A stretch of DNA of 64,000 nt from Gordonia alkanivorans NBRC 16433 (GTDB lineage Bacteria > Actinomycetota > Actinomycetes > Mycobacteriales > Mycobacteriaceae), in NCBI RefSeq assembly GCF_000225505.1, contig NZ_BACI01000050.1, positions 124,001 through 188,000 of the forward strand, in the 5' to 3' direction. Shown one piece after another: positions 43,220 through 53,467 of the stretch (position 1 is the first letter of the stretch; each line of letters begins with the position of its first letter). The position numbers were made by a program, and so were the translations under genes. The notes beneath the pieces are model-generated. The model did not search any database and was not told the origin of the DNA. It was given only the letters and a program-made list of their open reading frames with translations.

Positions 43220-44353
43220 ATGACCACGATGACCGTTCGCCCGACCCCGTCCCGGACCGGTTCCCTGCCCGGGACCGGGCCCGGAGTGCGCGTCCGTGTC
43301 ACCTACTTTCCGCCGAACTGGTTCGCGGCGGTGATGGGCACGGGGATCATCGCGATCGCCGCGCACGGCCTGCCCTGGCAGCCGGCCGGCCTGAGCGTCG
43401 TCGCCGTCGGGTTCTGGTTGCTGGCCTGCCTCGTGTTCGTGGCCGTGGCCGTCACCACGATCGGCCACTGGGTGGCGGACCCCGCCGTCGCTCGCAGCCA
43501 CCACGGTCATCGCGTCGTCGCGCACTTCTACGGTGCGGTGCCGATGGCGATCATGACCGTGGGGACCAGCACTCTCCTGGTCGGCGGCGGGCTCGTCGGC
43601 CGAGACGTTGCCCTCGGCGTCGACGTCGTGTGCTGGATCGTCGGCACACTCGGCGGCGTGGTCACCGCGCTGGTCATCCCGTACCGGCACCTGATCGTCG
43701 GGCGCGCTCGCGTCGAGGATGCGTTCGGCGGCTGGTTGATGCCGGTAGTGCCACCGATGGTGTCGGCGTCGGCCGCGGCGATCCTGTCGGGGCAACTCGG
43801 TGCCGGGTGGGCGCGGGACCTGGTTCTCGGGGTCGGGTGCGCGATGTTCGGTCTGGCGGTGGTCGCCGCGACGCCCATCCTGGTCGCTCTCGTCCGGCGC
43901 TTCCGGACCGGCGATCACGGTGCCACGAACATGGTGCCGACCTGGTGGATCGTGCTCGGCCCACTCGGGCAGTCGGTCACGGCGATGTGCATGCTCGCCC
44001 ATGCGGCACTCCACGTGGTGCCCGCACCGGTCGCGGGTGCCATCCACGAGTTCGCAATCGCCTATGGGCTGGTCGTGTGGGTGATCGCCACGGCCTGGAT
44101 CGGTGTCGCCGCACTGCTCACCCTCCGCACCGCGCGGGCCGGGATGCCGTTCGCGATGACCTGGTGGTCGTTCACGTTCCCGGTCGGTACCTACGTGACC
44201 GGCTCCTCCGCGTTGGCGCTCACCCTGGGCCGGCCGGTCTTCGAGGTCGCGGCGGTGACCGGCTTTGCTGTACTGGTGGCCGCCTGGGCCGTGGTCGCCG
44301 CCCGCACCGCCCGCGGCATCGTCTCCGGCGATCTCCTCCGACTGCCGGTCTGA
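43220..44353 (+). CDS. TDT-family transporter (tellurite/C4-dicarboxylate/sulfite exporter type)
   Basis: A 377-residue membrane protein with about ten helices of the voltage-dependent anion channel (SLAC1/TehA/Mae1) superfamily. The family signature PPNWFAAVMGTGIIAIA is near residue 31, and the GPLGQSVTAMCMLAHAAL segment is in the middle. ATG 43220 is chosen; in-frame GTGs at 43211 and 43214 are possible. Candidate substrates include sulfite and dicarboxylates. Probably controlled by the adjacent LysR protein. Confidence 0.87.
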   Translation: MTTMTVRPTPSRTGSLPGTGPGVRVRVTYFPPNWFAAVMGTGIIAIAAHGLPWQPAGLSVVAVGFWLLACLVFVAVAVTTIGHWVADPAVARSHHGHRVVAHFYGAVPMAIMTVGTSTLLVGGGLVGRDVALGVDVVCWIVGTLGGVVTALVIPYRHLIVGRARVEDAFGGWLMPVVPPMVSASAAAILSGQLGAGWARDLVLGVGCAMFGLAVVAATPILVALVRRFRTGDHGATNMVPTWWIVLGPLGQSVTAMCMLAHAALHVVPAPVAGAIHEFAIAYGLVVWVIATAWIGVAALLTLRTARAGMPFAMTWWSFTFPVGTYVTGSSALALTLGRPVFEVAAVTGFAVLVAAWAVVAARTARGIVSGDLLRLPV

Positions 44354-44459
44354 GGATGTTGACGCTCGCGGGGTACGTCAGGATGATCGGAAGCGCACCA
44401 CCGGAAGATCGAGCCCAGGCACGCCCGTGCCGAGCGCCCAGCTACCGGAAGGAGTCGCC

Positions 44460-44669
44460 ATGGCAGACGCCCAAGCGTGGAGCGGAGGGGAAGCGGACGA
44501 CGCCGACGTCGTCGAGCAGACGATGCCGGCGGATCCCGTCGACGACGAGGCTCCCGCCGAGTCCGAGGGGCCGGTCATCGCTCTGGAAGCCAACGACGCG
44601 GACGTCGTCGAACAGGCCACCGACGTCGGGTCCGACGACCCCGACGAATACCCGCCCGGCGATCGGTAG
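44460..44669 (+). CDS. Small acidic protein with repeated DADVVEQ motif
   Basis: A 69-residue, strongly acidic protein. ADDADVVEQTMPADP near residue 12 recurs as NDADVVEQATDVGSDDPDE near residue 43; the tail is DPDEYPPGDR. No hydrophobic segment, so it is probably soluble and largely disordered. ATG 44460 has AAGGAG at 44449-44454 with ideal spacing. The repeat could be a duplicated binding peptide. No function is known to me. Confidence 0.72.
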   Translation: MADAQAWSGGEADDADVVEQTMPADPVDDEAPAESEGPVIALEANDADVVEQATDVGSDDPDEYPPGDR

Positions 44670-44709
44670 AGAACACACGCCCATAGCGCGCATTGCTTCT
44701 ACCGATCGC
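44659..44709. terminator. Hairpin between convergent genes
   Basis: GCGATCGGTAGA (44659-44670), covering the stop of the acidic-protein gene, is exactly complementary to 44698-44709. The loop is 27 bases and no T-run follows. It lies just before the stop of the VOC gene at 44716, so it could end both transcripts. Confidence 0.6.
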
Positions 44710-44715
44710 GCGGTG

Positions 44716-45510
44716 TCACATCCCGGCCGGCGGATGTCCGAGACAGATCAGCGCGCCCATCGGGTCCTTGATCGCCGCGAGCGTCCCGTACGGGGTGTCC
44801 TCACCGGGCATCAGGATCTCGCCGCCGAGGGACTCGACCTGCTTGACCGTCGCCGCCACGTCGTCGACGGTGATGTAGATCTGCCAGAACGACGGCACCT
44901 CCTCGGGAAACAGCGTGGAGGCGTCCATGATCCCGGCGTAGGACTCGTCGCCGTAGAAGATCTGACCGTAATGGTCGGGACCCACGGCGTCGGGGTCACC
45001 GCCGGTGCCGACCTCCTCGATCCGCGCGCCGAGCACGGTGCGATAGAAGTCGACTGACTTGGCGTAGTCCTTGGACTGGCATTCGAACCAGTACGGGGTG
45101 CCGTGTTCGCCGAACTCGGAATAACCCTTGTGCTGCTTGGGCTGCCAGAAACCGATGACCGCCCCGGCGGGATCGGTGGCGACCATCATCGTGCCCTCGT
45201 CACCGACCGGCATCGGCGGGACCATGATGCTGCCGCCGGCGGATTCGACCGCGTTGACGGTGGCGTTCGCGTCCTCGGAGTGCAGGTACACCGACCAGAT
45301 GTTCGGTGGCCCGGCCTCTTCCATGGCCGGGCTGAGCCCCGCGACCGGTTTGCCGTTCTTGGTGAAGTTCCGGTATCCGCCGAACTCTTCACTGGGTTCC
45401 TCGGTCTCCCACCCGAAGATCTCGCCGTAGAACTGCTCGGCCCTCCCGGTGTCGCTGCTCATCAGGTCGAACCAGATCGGCGCCCCGGACGGGGCTGCGT
45501 ACTCGGCCAT
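44716..45510 (-). CDS. Two-domain VOC (glyoxalase-like) protein
   Basis: A 264-residue protein with two tandem vicinal-oxygen-chelate domains (about 1-125 and 135-264). Each starts with a phrase of the type APIWFDLMSSDTGRAEQFYGE or TPYWFECQSKDYAKSVDFYR and ends in a metal-site strand (DPAGAVIGFWQP; DPMGALICLGHP). His ligands normal for glyoxalase I are mostly absent, so the catalytic or resistance function is uncertain. Single gene. Confidence 0.85.
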   Translation of the reverse strand: MAEYAAPSGAPIWFDLMSSDTGRAEQFYGEIFGWETEEPSEEFGGYRNFTKNGKPVAGLSPAMEEAGPPNIWSVYLHSEDANATVNAVESAGGSIMVPPMPVGDEGTMMVATDPAGAVIGFWQPKQHKGYSEFGEHGTPYWFECQSKDYAKSVDFYRTVLGARIEEVGTGGDPDAVGPDHYGQIFYGDESYAGIMDASTLFPEEVPSFWQIYITVDDVAATVKQVESLGGEILMPGEDTPYGTLAAIKDPMGALICLGHPPAGM

Positions 45511-45670
45511 GCTCGGATCCCTTCGTTGCCATGCGGAATATTGCTGAACGACTGAGGTGGAGACTCTCAGCGTCGCGCAAACTCATCGGTCCGACAGCGT
45601 GTTGGGGCGCTTGGGTGGGATCGATACCGGCGCGTGATTTCGGCACCGGGTGAATGGCAGTCTTGTCGGC

Positions 45671-46231
45671 ATGACCGCAGAACCGGGCATCGTCGACAGA
45701 CTGCGCACCTTCGTGTGGCCTGCCGCCCTCGTCGGTGGACTCCTCCTGGTGCTGTTCGCACAGGTGGAGTGGGGAAGCACCGACGAGGGCGTACAACCGT
45801 CCATCACCGGTCTCGGACGGGTGACCGTCCCGGGGGCGAGCGATGAGGACGTGGCCTTCTTCTTCGAGGACAACACCGACCGGCCCGGTCTGAGTGTGGT
45901 GATCCTCGGTGCGGTCATCGCGGTGGTCGCCGCGTTGGCGTGGTGGCGCGAGCGTCTCCGTCCGGCGGCGATCGGGGTAATCGGCCTGGCCGCGGTGGTC
46001 GCGTCGGTCGTCGGGATCCGAACGCTGAGTGATCCGGCCGCGCACCTGTTCTCCGACCGGGTCACCGAGGCCCTCGACCTCGAACTCCCGACGATGCAAC
46101 CGGGTTACGGGCTGCTCGGCACCGTGGTGGTCGCGGTGCTGCTGCTCGTCGTCGTGGGGTTCGCGACGGTGACCTCGGTGTGGCCCGGACGGTCGGTCGA
46201 CCCGGTCAGCCGAAACGACGAATGGTCTTGA
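45671..46231 (+). CDS. Hypothetical four-helix membrane protein
   Basis: A 186-residue protein. Hydrophobic segments lie near residues 17-31, 75-91, 98-113 and 145-166; a polar external loop (33-70) separates the first two. ATG 45671 has only a weak ribosome-binding site; an in-frame ATG 21 bases earlier is possible. It converges with and overlaps the end of the broken NlpC/P60 gene by 26 bases. No family recognised. Confidence 0.65.
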   Translation: MTAEPGIVDRLRTFVWPAALVGGLLLVLFAQVEWGSTDEGVQPSITGLGRVTVPGASDEDVAFFFEDNTDRPGLSVVILGAVIAVVAALAWWRERLRPAAIGVIGLAAVVASVVGIRTLSDPAAHLFSDRVTEALDLELPTMQPGYGLLGTVVVAVLLLVVVGFATVTSVWPGRSVDPVSRNDEWS

Positions 46232-46765
46232 TGGTGCCCATGTCCTTGACCTTGGTGAAGCCGATTGGCTTGCCCGTGGTGTAGGCGTTGAACAGGCGGC
46301 CGCCACCGGCGTAGATGCCGACGTGCCCGGCGTCGCGGCCGAAGATGATGATGTCGCCGGGGGCGAGGGCGCTGAACGGGATCGCATTGCCGACCCTCGC
46401 CTGTTGCTGGCTGGTCCGGGGCAGCTTCACGCCGGCGGTGTGGAACGCCCACTGGACGAGACCAGAACAGTCCCACGAGTGCGGACCGGTGCCGCCCCAC
46501 CGGTACGGCTTGCCGATCTGGGTCATCGACGCCCCGAGCGCGGCCAGGCCGGTGGGGGTGGGATGGGGAGGTAGATCGGCACCGAACCTGTCGAATCGCT
46601 GGAGCCGGAGCTCGAACCGGCCGCGGCGGCGCGTCCGGCATCGGCAAAAGGTGAGCCCAGGAACGGCGCCGCGACGGTGAGTGCGGCGGACAGGGCGACA
46701 GCACAGGTGACCCGCGTACAGCGGGTTCGCAAAACGGACATGACGACCAGATTGGCCGACCGCAT
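46206..46765 (-). pseudogene. NlpC/P60 peptidoglycan endopeptidase, split by a frameshift
   Basis: Two adjoining frames together make one secreted NlpC/P60 protein. 46765 (or ATG 46741) to 46523 codes a signal peptide (CAVALSAALTVAAPFLGSPFADA), a Ser/Gly linker and VPIYLPIPPPP, then hits TGA. 46526-46206, in another frame, codes the catalytic domain: IGKPYRWGGTGPHSWDCSGL with the catalytic Cys, and DAGHVGIYAGGG with the His. GGLAALGAS-like sequence expected between them is present in the second frame just upstream of its first ATG. A single-base loss in the C-rich run at about 46545-46570 explains the break. It may be a pseudogene or a sequence error. Confidence 0.78.
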
Positions 46766-46869
46766 ACCCGCTTGTCGCCGCTATTCCTAGACGTGTGATG
46801 AAGGTGTGACCGTTGTGATGCGTGAGGCTAGTGTTGATTAATGTTGCAGACAGTGCTCAAATTCGACAC

Positions 46870-47265
46870 TCACCAATAGCCGTCGGGATCGGTGGCGGGT
46901 GATTCCGGAGGAATGATTCCCTCGGCCACACCGTGGTCGATACTCGCCGACAAGCGGACACAGGTCGGCATCATCGCACCCGGGAGCAGTGGCCCGTTCC
47001 CGTCGTCGCCGCCGGCGCGCATCTGCTCGAGGCCGTGGCATCGGCTCCGGGCGTCGGCGTTCCACTGCACGCTCGTGTGGTGCGTGCTGGTCTTCTTCAC
47101 CAGCACGCACGCGTGGCAGGCGCGGCATTCGATCTCTCGCATGCCGCCCTGCAGGTAGTGCTCGCGGTCGCGCTGGGTCGCCGCGTGGACCCGGGCCGCC
47201 CGGTCGGGATCGTCGCCGAAGTCGGGCGCCTTGGCCCAGTGTGCTCGTGACGCGGCCCGGGTCAT
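46870..47265 (-). CDS. Small Cys-motif protein downstream of kshA (Rv3527-like)
   Basis: A 131-residue protein beginning two bases after the kshA stop, so it belongs to the same transcript. Mid-chain it has CRACHACVLVKKTSTHH (a CxxCxxC cluster with nearby His), and later a Cys in RSRCHGLEQ, suggesting a zinc or iron-sulfur site. The mycobacterial gene next to kshA (Rv3526) is Rv3527, a small protein of unknown function. A link to 9-alpha-hydroxylation is inferred from position only. Confidence 0.75.
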   Translation of the reverse strand: MTRAASRAHWAKAPDFGDDPDRAARVHAATQRDREHYLQGGMREIECRACHACVLVKKTSTHHTSVQWNADARSRCHGLEQMRAGGDDGNGPLLPGAMMPTCVRLSASIDHGVAEGIIPPESPATDPDGYW

Positions 47266-47267
47266 CG

Positions 47268-48500
47268 TCAGACCTGCGCCTTCTCCGAGGAATCCGCCGC
47301 GCCGTCCGGCGACTGCTCGGCCGCTGCCTTCTCGGCCTCTTGGCGTCGGAGGTTCTCCTGGATCTCGGCGTTCCAGCTCTCGACTGCCTTGGAGGTGTCG
47401 ATCTCGTACTCGAACCGGCCGGTCATCTCGTCGGTGACGTCGGCCTTGTCGACATAGAACTGCTCGTACCAGCGACGGAGCTGGTACACCGGGCCGTCCT
47501 CCTCGACGAGGAGCGGATTGTCGATGCGGGTCTTGTTCTTCCAGATCTCGACGTCCTGCAGGAAGCCGACCTCGACACCCGCGCTGATCTTGGTGGCCAT
47601 CTTCGAGGCCTGCTCGGCGGTGAGGCCCTCGGGAACCTTCGCCATGACGCCGTACATCAGGACGAACGAATTCTCGTCGATCGGGTAGTGGCAGTTGGTC
47701 AGGATGGTCTCGACCGCGAAGCCGCCGTAGTACTGGACCATCGGGTTCAGCATGTAAGACGGACCGTAGTAAGCGGCGATCGATTCGAGCCGGCTGTCGC
47801 CGTAGTTGGTGCCCAGCGTGACGTCGGGGCGCCCATGCGAATTCATGTACTGCGCGGCGATCTCGCCCTCGAAGACATTCTTGAAGTAATCCGGCAGCGC
47901 GAAATGCACATAGAAGAAATGCGCCATGTCGACGACGTTGTCGATGATCTCGCGGCAGTTCGAGCCCTCGATCACGATGCGGTTCCAGGTCCAGTCGGTC
48001 CACTCCTCGGACCCGACCTCGGCCAGCTCCGGGATGATGACCTCTTCCGGCGGCGGGTTGCCCTCGGGGTCGTTGTAGACGAAGACCTGGCCGTTGCGGA
48101 CCATCGACGGCCACGAGCGGGTCTTGGCGAGCTTGGGGTTGCGCTTGGCGTACGGGACGCCGGCGCAGCGACCGCTGCCCTTCCACAGCCAGCCGTGGAA
48201 CGGGCAGGCGACGTTGTCGCCGGACAGCTTGCCCTGCGACAGGTCACCGCCCATGTGGCGGCAGTAGGCGTCGAGGATGTTCAGCTCGCCCTTGGTGTCG
48301 ACCCAGACGACGAGCTTGGTGCCGAAGATCTGCACGGAGTGCGGTTGGCCGTCGTCGAACTCGCCGAACAGGCCCAGGCAGTGCCACCCGCGGGCGAACC
48401 GGGTGGGCGGCGCGCCGGTGTCGATCTCCCGGATACCCACCTCGGCGTCGTTGGACGAACCGGGGGTGTTCGGGGTCATCGTGTCGGGTGCTGGTGACAT
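47268..48500 (-). CDS. kshA: 3-ketosteroid 9-alpha-hydroxylase oxygenase KshA
   Basis: A 410-residue Rieske non-haem iron oxygenase that hydroxylates C9 of 3-ketosteroids; with KstD this breaks ring B. Seen: Rieske ligands CRHMGG near residue 80 and CPFHGW near residue 99, and the mononuclear iron region NVVDMAHFFYVHFALPD near residue 190. The C-terminal tail is Glu/Ala-rich. The reductase KshB is not in this window. It is divergent from hsaA with KstR sites between them. Confidence 0.96.
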   Translation of the reverse strand: MSPAPDTMTPNTPGSSNDAEVGIREIDTGAPPTRFARGWHCLGLFGEFDDGQPHSVQIFGTKLVVWVDTKGELNILDAYCRHMGGDLSQGKLSGDNVACPFHGWLWKGSGRCAGVPYAKRNPKLAKTRSWPSMVRNGQVFVYNDPEGNPPPEEVIIPELAEVGSEEWTDWTWNRIVIEGSNCREIIDNVVDMAHFFYVHFALPDYFKNVFEGEIAAQYMNSHGRPDVTLGTNYGDSRLESIAAYYGPSYMLNPMVQYYGGFAVETILTNCHYPIDENSFVLMYGVMAKVPEGLTAEQASKMATKISAGVEVGFLQDVEIWKNKTRIDNPLLVEEDGPVYQLRRWYEQFYVDKADVTDEMTGRFEYEIDTSKAVESWNAEIQENLRRQEAEKAAAEQSPDGAADSSEKAQV

Positions 48501-48552
48501 GTGCCCTCTCCTGTCTGTGGCTGGTGTCGCGTCGAACCTCTGCCGCCAATAC

Positions 48553-48566
48553 TAGAACACGTTTCA
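48553..48566. promoter_or_regulatory. KstR operator on the kshA side
   Basis: TAGAACACGTTTCA matches all fixed positions of TNNAACNNGTTNNA and lies 53 bases before the kshA start. Confidence 0.85.
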
Positions 48567-48644
48567 AATCCTTTGGGTGGATCGCCGCCCAGATCGCCGA
48601 TCAGTGCTGTACATGGGCATAAAGTCCCAGTGCTCGACAGAAAT

Positions 48645-48658
48645 GAGAACGTGTTCTA
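48645..48658. promoter_or_regulatory. KstR operator on the hsaA side
   Basis: GAGAACGTGTTCTA keeps seven of the eight fixed positions of TNNAACNNGTTNNA (first base G). It lies 69 bases before hsaA. Unlike the pairs near kstD and hsaE, the two sites here are 92 bases apart, one per gene. Confidence 0.7.
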
Positions 48659-48726
48659 ATCTCGAACTCGATGAGTAAGCGGCCGGCGCCGTCCGGCCGA
48701 GGGAGAGACAGGTAGGAGCAGGCGAG

Positions 48727-50912
<2,186 letters not shown>

Positions 50913-50913
50913 C

Positions 50914-51486
50914 ATGGCCCAGACGCCTTACGGGTCCGCGGAGTTCGACTCCCGGCAGTTCCGTACCGCGATGGGTCAGTTCTGCACCGGCGTCACGGTC
51001 ATCACGACCGTCGACGACGACGGCAAACCCGTCGGCTTCGCCTGCCAGTCCTTCGCGGCGCTGTCCCTCGATCCGCCGCTGGTGCTGTTCTGCCCGATGA
51101 AGACGTCCCGGAGCTGGAAGGTCATCGAGAAGGCCGGGAAGTTCTGCGTCAACGTCCTCTCCAACCGGCAGCAGGACGTGAGTGCGGCTTTCGGCGCCCC
51201 GGGTGACGACAAGTTCGCCAACATCACCTGGGACCCGTCGCCGGCGGGCCTGCCGGTGATCAGGCACGCGCTGACCTGGGTCGAGTGCGACGTCGAACGG
51301 GTCACCGACGGGGGCGATCACCACATCGTCATCGGCCGGGCGCTCACGCTGGGCGAAGTGCTGCAGGACAAGCCGCTGCTCTTCTACCGTGGCGGCTATC
51401 TGTCGACAGAACATCCGCGGGTGACGCCGGCACAGGCCGAACTCGAGAACTTCCTGACCTGGACGGGCGGAGACACCTGGCTATGA
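50914..51486 (+). CDS. hsaB: Flavin reductase HsaB
   Basis: A 190-residue flavin reductase-like protein that reduces FMN with NADH for HsaA. Seen: MGQFCTGVTVITTVDDDGKP near residue 20, GFACQSFAALSLDPPLVLFC, NVLSNRQQDVSAAF, and C-terminal HHIVIGRALTLGE and PLLFYRGGYLS. Its stop overlaps the next gene's ATG, so translation is coupled. Confidence 0.94.
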   Translation: MAQTPYGSAEFDSRQFRTAMGQFCTGVTVITTVDDDGKPVGFACQSFAALSLDPPLVLFCPMKTSRSWKVIEKAGKFCVNVLSNRQQDVSAAFGAPGDDKFANITWDPSPAGLPVIRHALTWVECDVERVTDGGDHHIVIGRALTLGEVLQDKPLLFYRGGYLSTEHPRVTPAQAELENFLTWTGGDTWL

Positions 51487-52679
51487 GCTCGCGCGAGATC
51501 GCTGTACCGCAGGACCTGACCAAGCCCCTGACCGATGCGATCGCCGAGGCGGAGAAGCTGGTCGCGTCGGCGGAGTTCGCCGAGACCGAGCAGGATCTCG
51601 CCGAGGGGTACGACTATCTCGCGGGCAGCATCGCCGCGATCATCCAGCTGGTCCGCGGCCGGTCGTTGTCGCACCCGAACTTCGTCACCTCGACCGGGCC
51701 GTCGACCAAGATGGGCCTCGACAACCCGGACACGCTGTACTACCACGCCGACGTCGAACCGACCGGGACCTACGTGGTCCGCGGACGCCGTGGCACCACA
51801 ACCGATCTCAGCTTCCAGGTGCTGCGCGGCGACTACACGCCGTCCGCGGTGCCCGGCGGCGAGGACGCCTTCGACGACCGTCGCCTGACCATCGCCGACG
51901 ACGGCACGTTCGAGCTGACCTTCGGACCGGGGATCGCCGACCCGCCCGACAACTACTTCGCCCTCGGCGAGGGGGCGTCGATGCTCGCGGTCCGCGAGGT
52001 GTACTCCGACTGGACCGAGCGCAAGGGTTCGATCACCGTCGAACGCGTCGACACCGTCGGAACCGCGCCGGAGGAAGCCGATCTCGCCCGCGTCGCACGT
52101 CGGTACGCGACGGCGGGCAAGATGCTCACGGCACGCATCAACACCTGGTTCAATTTCCCCAAGTGGTTCTACCTCGACGAACCGGTCAACACCTTCACCC
52201 CGCCCCGGCAGACACCAGGCGGGCTGAGCACCCAGTTCTCCTCGGTGGGCCACTACCGTCTGGGTCCCGACGAGGCGATGGTCATCACGATCCCGAAGTC
52301 CGATGCGCCTTATCAGGGATTCCAGCTCGGGAGCATGTGGTACATCTCGCTCGACTACGTGAACCACCAGACCAGCCTCAATTCGGCTCAGGCGCAGGTC
52401 GACCCGGACGGCATGATCCGCATGGTCGTCTCGCACCGCGACCCCGGCGTCGCCAACTGGATCGAGACGACCGGCCGGGAGAAGGGCATCCTGCAGTTTC
52501 GCTGGCAGCGCAGCGATTCGCCGATCGGTCCCGAGCTCGGGCCGACGGCGACGGTCGTGGGCCTCGACGACGTGGCCGCGCACCTGCCGCACTTCGAACA
52601 CAACAAGATCGACGCCGCCGGCTGGTCCGACCGGATCGCGGCACGGCAACGCGCGTTCGCCGAGAGGATGCTGGGATGA
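51483..52679 (+). CDS. DUF1214-domain protein (Rv3531c-like)
   Basis: A 398-residue protein without signal peptide. The C-terminal part, from about residue 270 to 390, matches the DUF1214 style (RLGPDEAMVITIPKSDAPYQG, then WYISLDYVNHQTSLNSAQ). Together with the next two genes it reproduces the KstR-controlled trio Rv3531c-Rv3530c-Rv3529c of M. tuberculosis, whose reactions are not settled. It is linked to hsaB and to the next gene by four-base overlaps. Confidence 0.88.
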   Translation: MSSREIAVPQDLTKPLTDAIAEAEKLVASAEFAETEQDLAEGYDYLAGSIAAIIQLVRGRSLSHPNFVTSTGPSTKMGLDNPDTLYYHADVEPTGTYVVRGRRGTTTDLSFQVLRGDYTPSAVPGGEDAFDDRRLTIADDGTFELTFGPGIADPPDNYFALGEGASMLAVREVYSDWTERKGSITVERVDTVGTAPEEADLARVARRYATAGKMLTARINTWFNFPKWFYLDEPVNTFTPPRQTPGGLSTQFSSVGHYRLGPDEAMVITIPKSDAPYQGFQLGSMWYISLDYVNHQTSLNSAQAQVDPDGMIRMVVSHRDPGVANWIETTGREKGILQFRWQRSDSPIGPELGPTATVVGLDDVAAHLPHFEHNKIDAAGWSDRIAARQRAFAERMLG

Positions 52680-53467
52680 GTTCTGGAGCGGGTCTCCTCG
52701 ACGACAAGGTGGTCGTCGTATCCGGCGTGGGACCCGGGCTGGGTCGCTCGATCTGCCTGCGCGCCGCCGCCGAGGGAGCTCGTGTCGTCCTCGCTGCGCG
52801 CACCGAGTCGCGTCTCAAAGAGGTGGCCGCGGAGGTCGATTCGGCCGGAGGGACGAGTCTCGTCGTGCCGACCGACATCACCGACGACGCCGCCGTCGAC
52901 AATCTGGTCGCCACCACGCTCGCCGAGTTCGGCCGGGCAGATGTCCTGGTCAACAACGCCTTTGCCCTGCCGTCGATGAAACCGCTGGGCCGCACCGACT
53001 TCGAGCAGATCACCAGCAGCATCGAGGTCACCGTCGTCGGGACCCTGCGGGTGATCAAGTCGTTCACCGATGCGCTCGCCGAGGCGAACGGGTCGATCGT
53101 CAACATCAACTCGATGGTCATCCGGCACTCCGAACCGCGATACGGCAGTTACAAGATCGCCAAGTCGGCGCTGCTCGCGATGTCGCAGACGCTGGCGTCG
53201 GAGCTGGGGGATCGCGGTATCCGCATCAACTCGGTGGCGCCGGGTTACATCTGGGACGATCAGCTGAAGTGGTACTTCGGCGAGGTCGCCGAGAAGTACG
53301 GCATCACTCCCGAGCAGGTGTACGAACAGACCGCGTCGAAGTCCGATCTCAAACGCCTGCCCGAGCCGGACGAGATCGCCGACGCCGTGATGTTCCTCGC
53401 CTCGCCGATGGCGCGGGCGATCTCCGGGCACACCCTGGACGTGAATTGCGGTGAATACCATGACTAG
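52676..53467 (+). CDS. Short-chain dehydrogenase (Rv3530c-like)
   Basis: A 263-residue SDR. Seen: cofactor motif SGVGPGLGRSICLRAAAEG near residue 16, NNAFALPSMKPLG, a Ser-containing NINSMVIRHSEPRYGSYKIAKSAL with YxxxK near residue 157, and C-terminal SGHTLDVNCGEYH. Position between DUF1214 and sulfotransferase-like genes matches Rv3530c. It presumably oxidises a hydroxyl of a steroid or its degradation product. Confidence 0.9.
   Translation: MSSGAGLLDDKVVVVSGVGPGLGRSICLRAAAEGARVVLAARTESRLKEVAAEVDSAGGTSLVVPTDITDDAAVDNLVATTLAEFGRADVLVNNAFALPSMKPLGRTDFEQITSSIEVTVVGTLRVIKSFTDALAEANGSIVNINSMVIRHSEPRYGSYKIAKSALLAMSQTLASELGDRGIRINSVAPGYIWDDQLKWYFGEVAEKYGITPEQVYEQTASKSDLKRLPEPDEIADAVMFLASPMARAISGHTLDVNCGEYHD

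Noticed and set aside
46105-46704. A 199-codon - strand frame over the NlpC/P60 region
   Set aside because: It is the third frame, rich in Arg/His/Pro, and contains neither the signal peptide nor the catalytic motifs.
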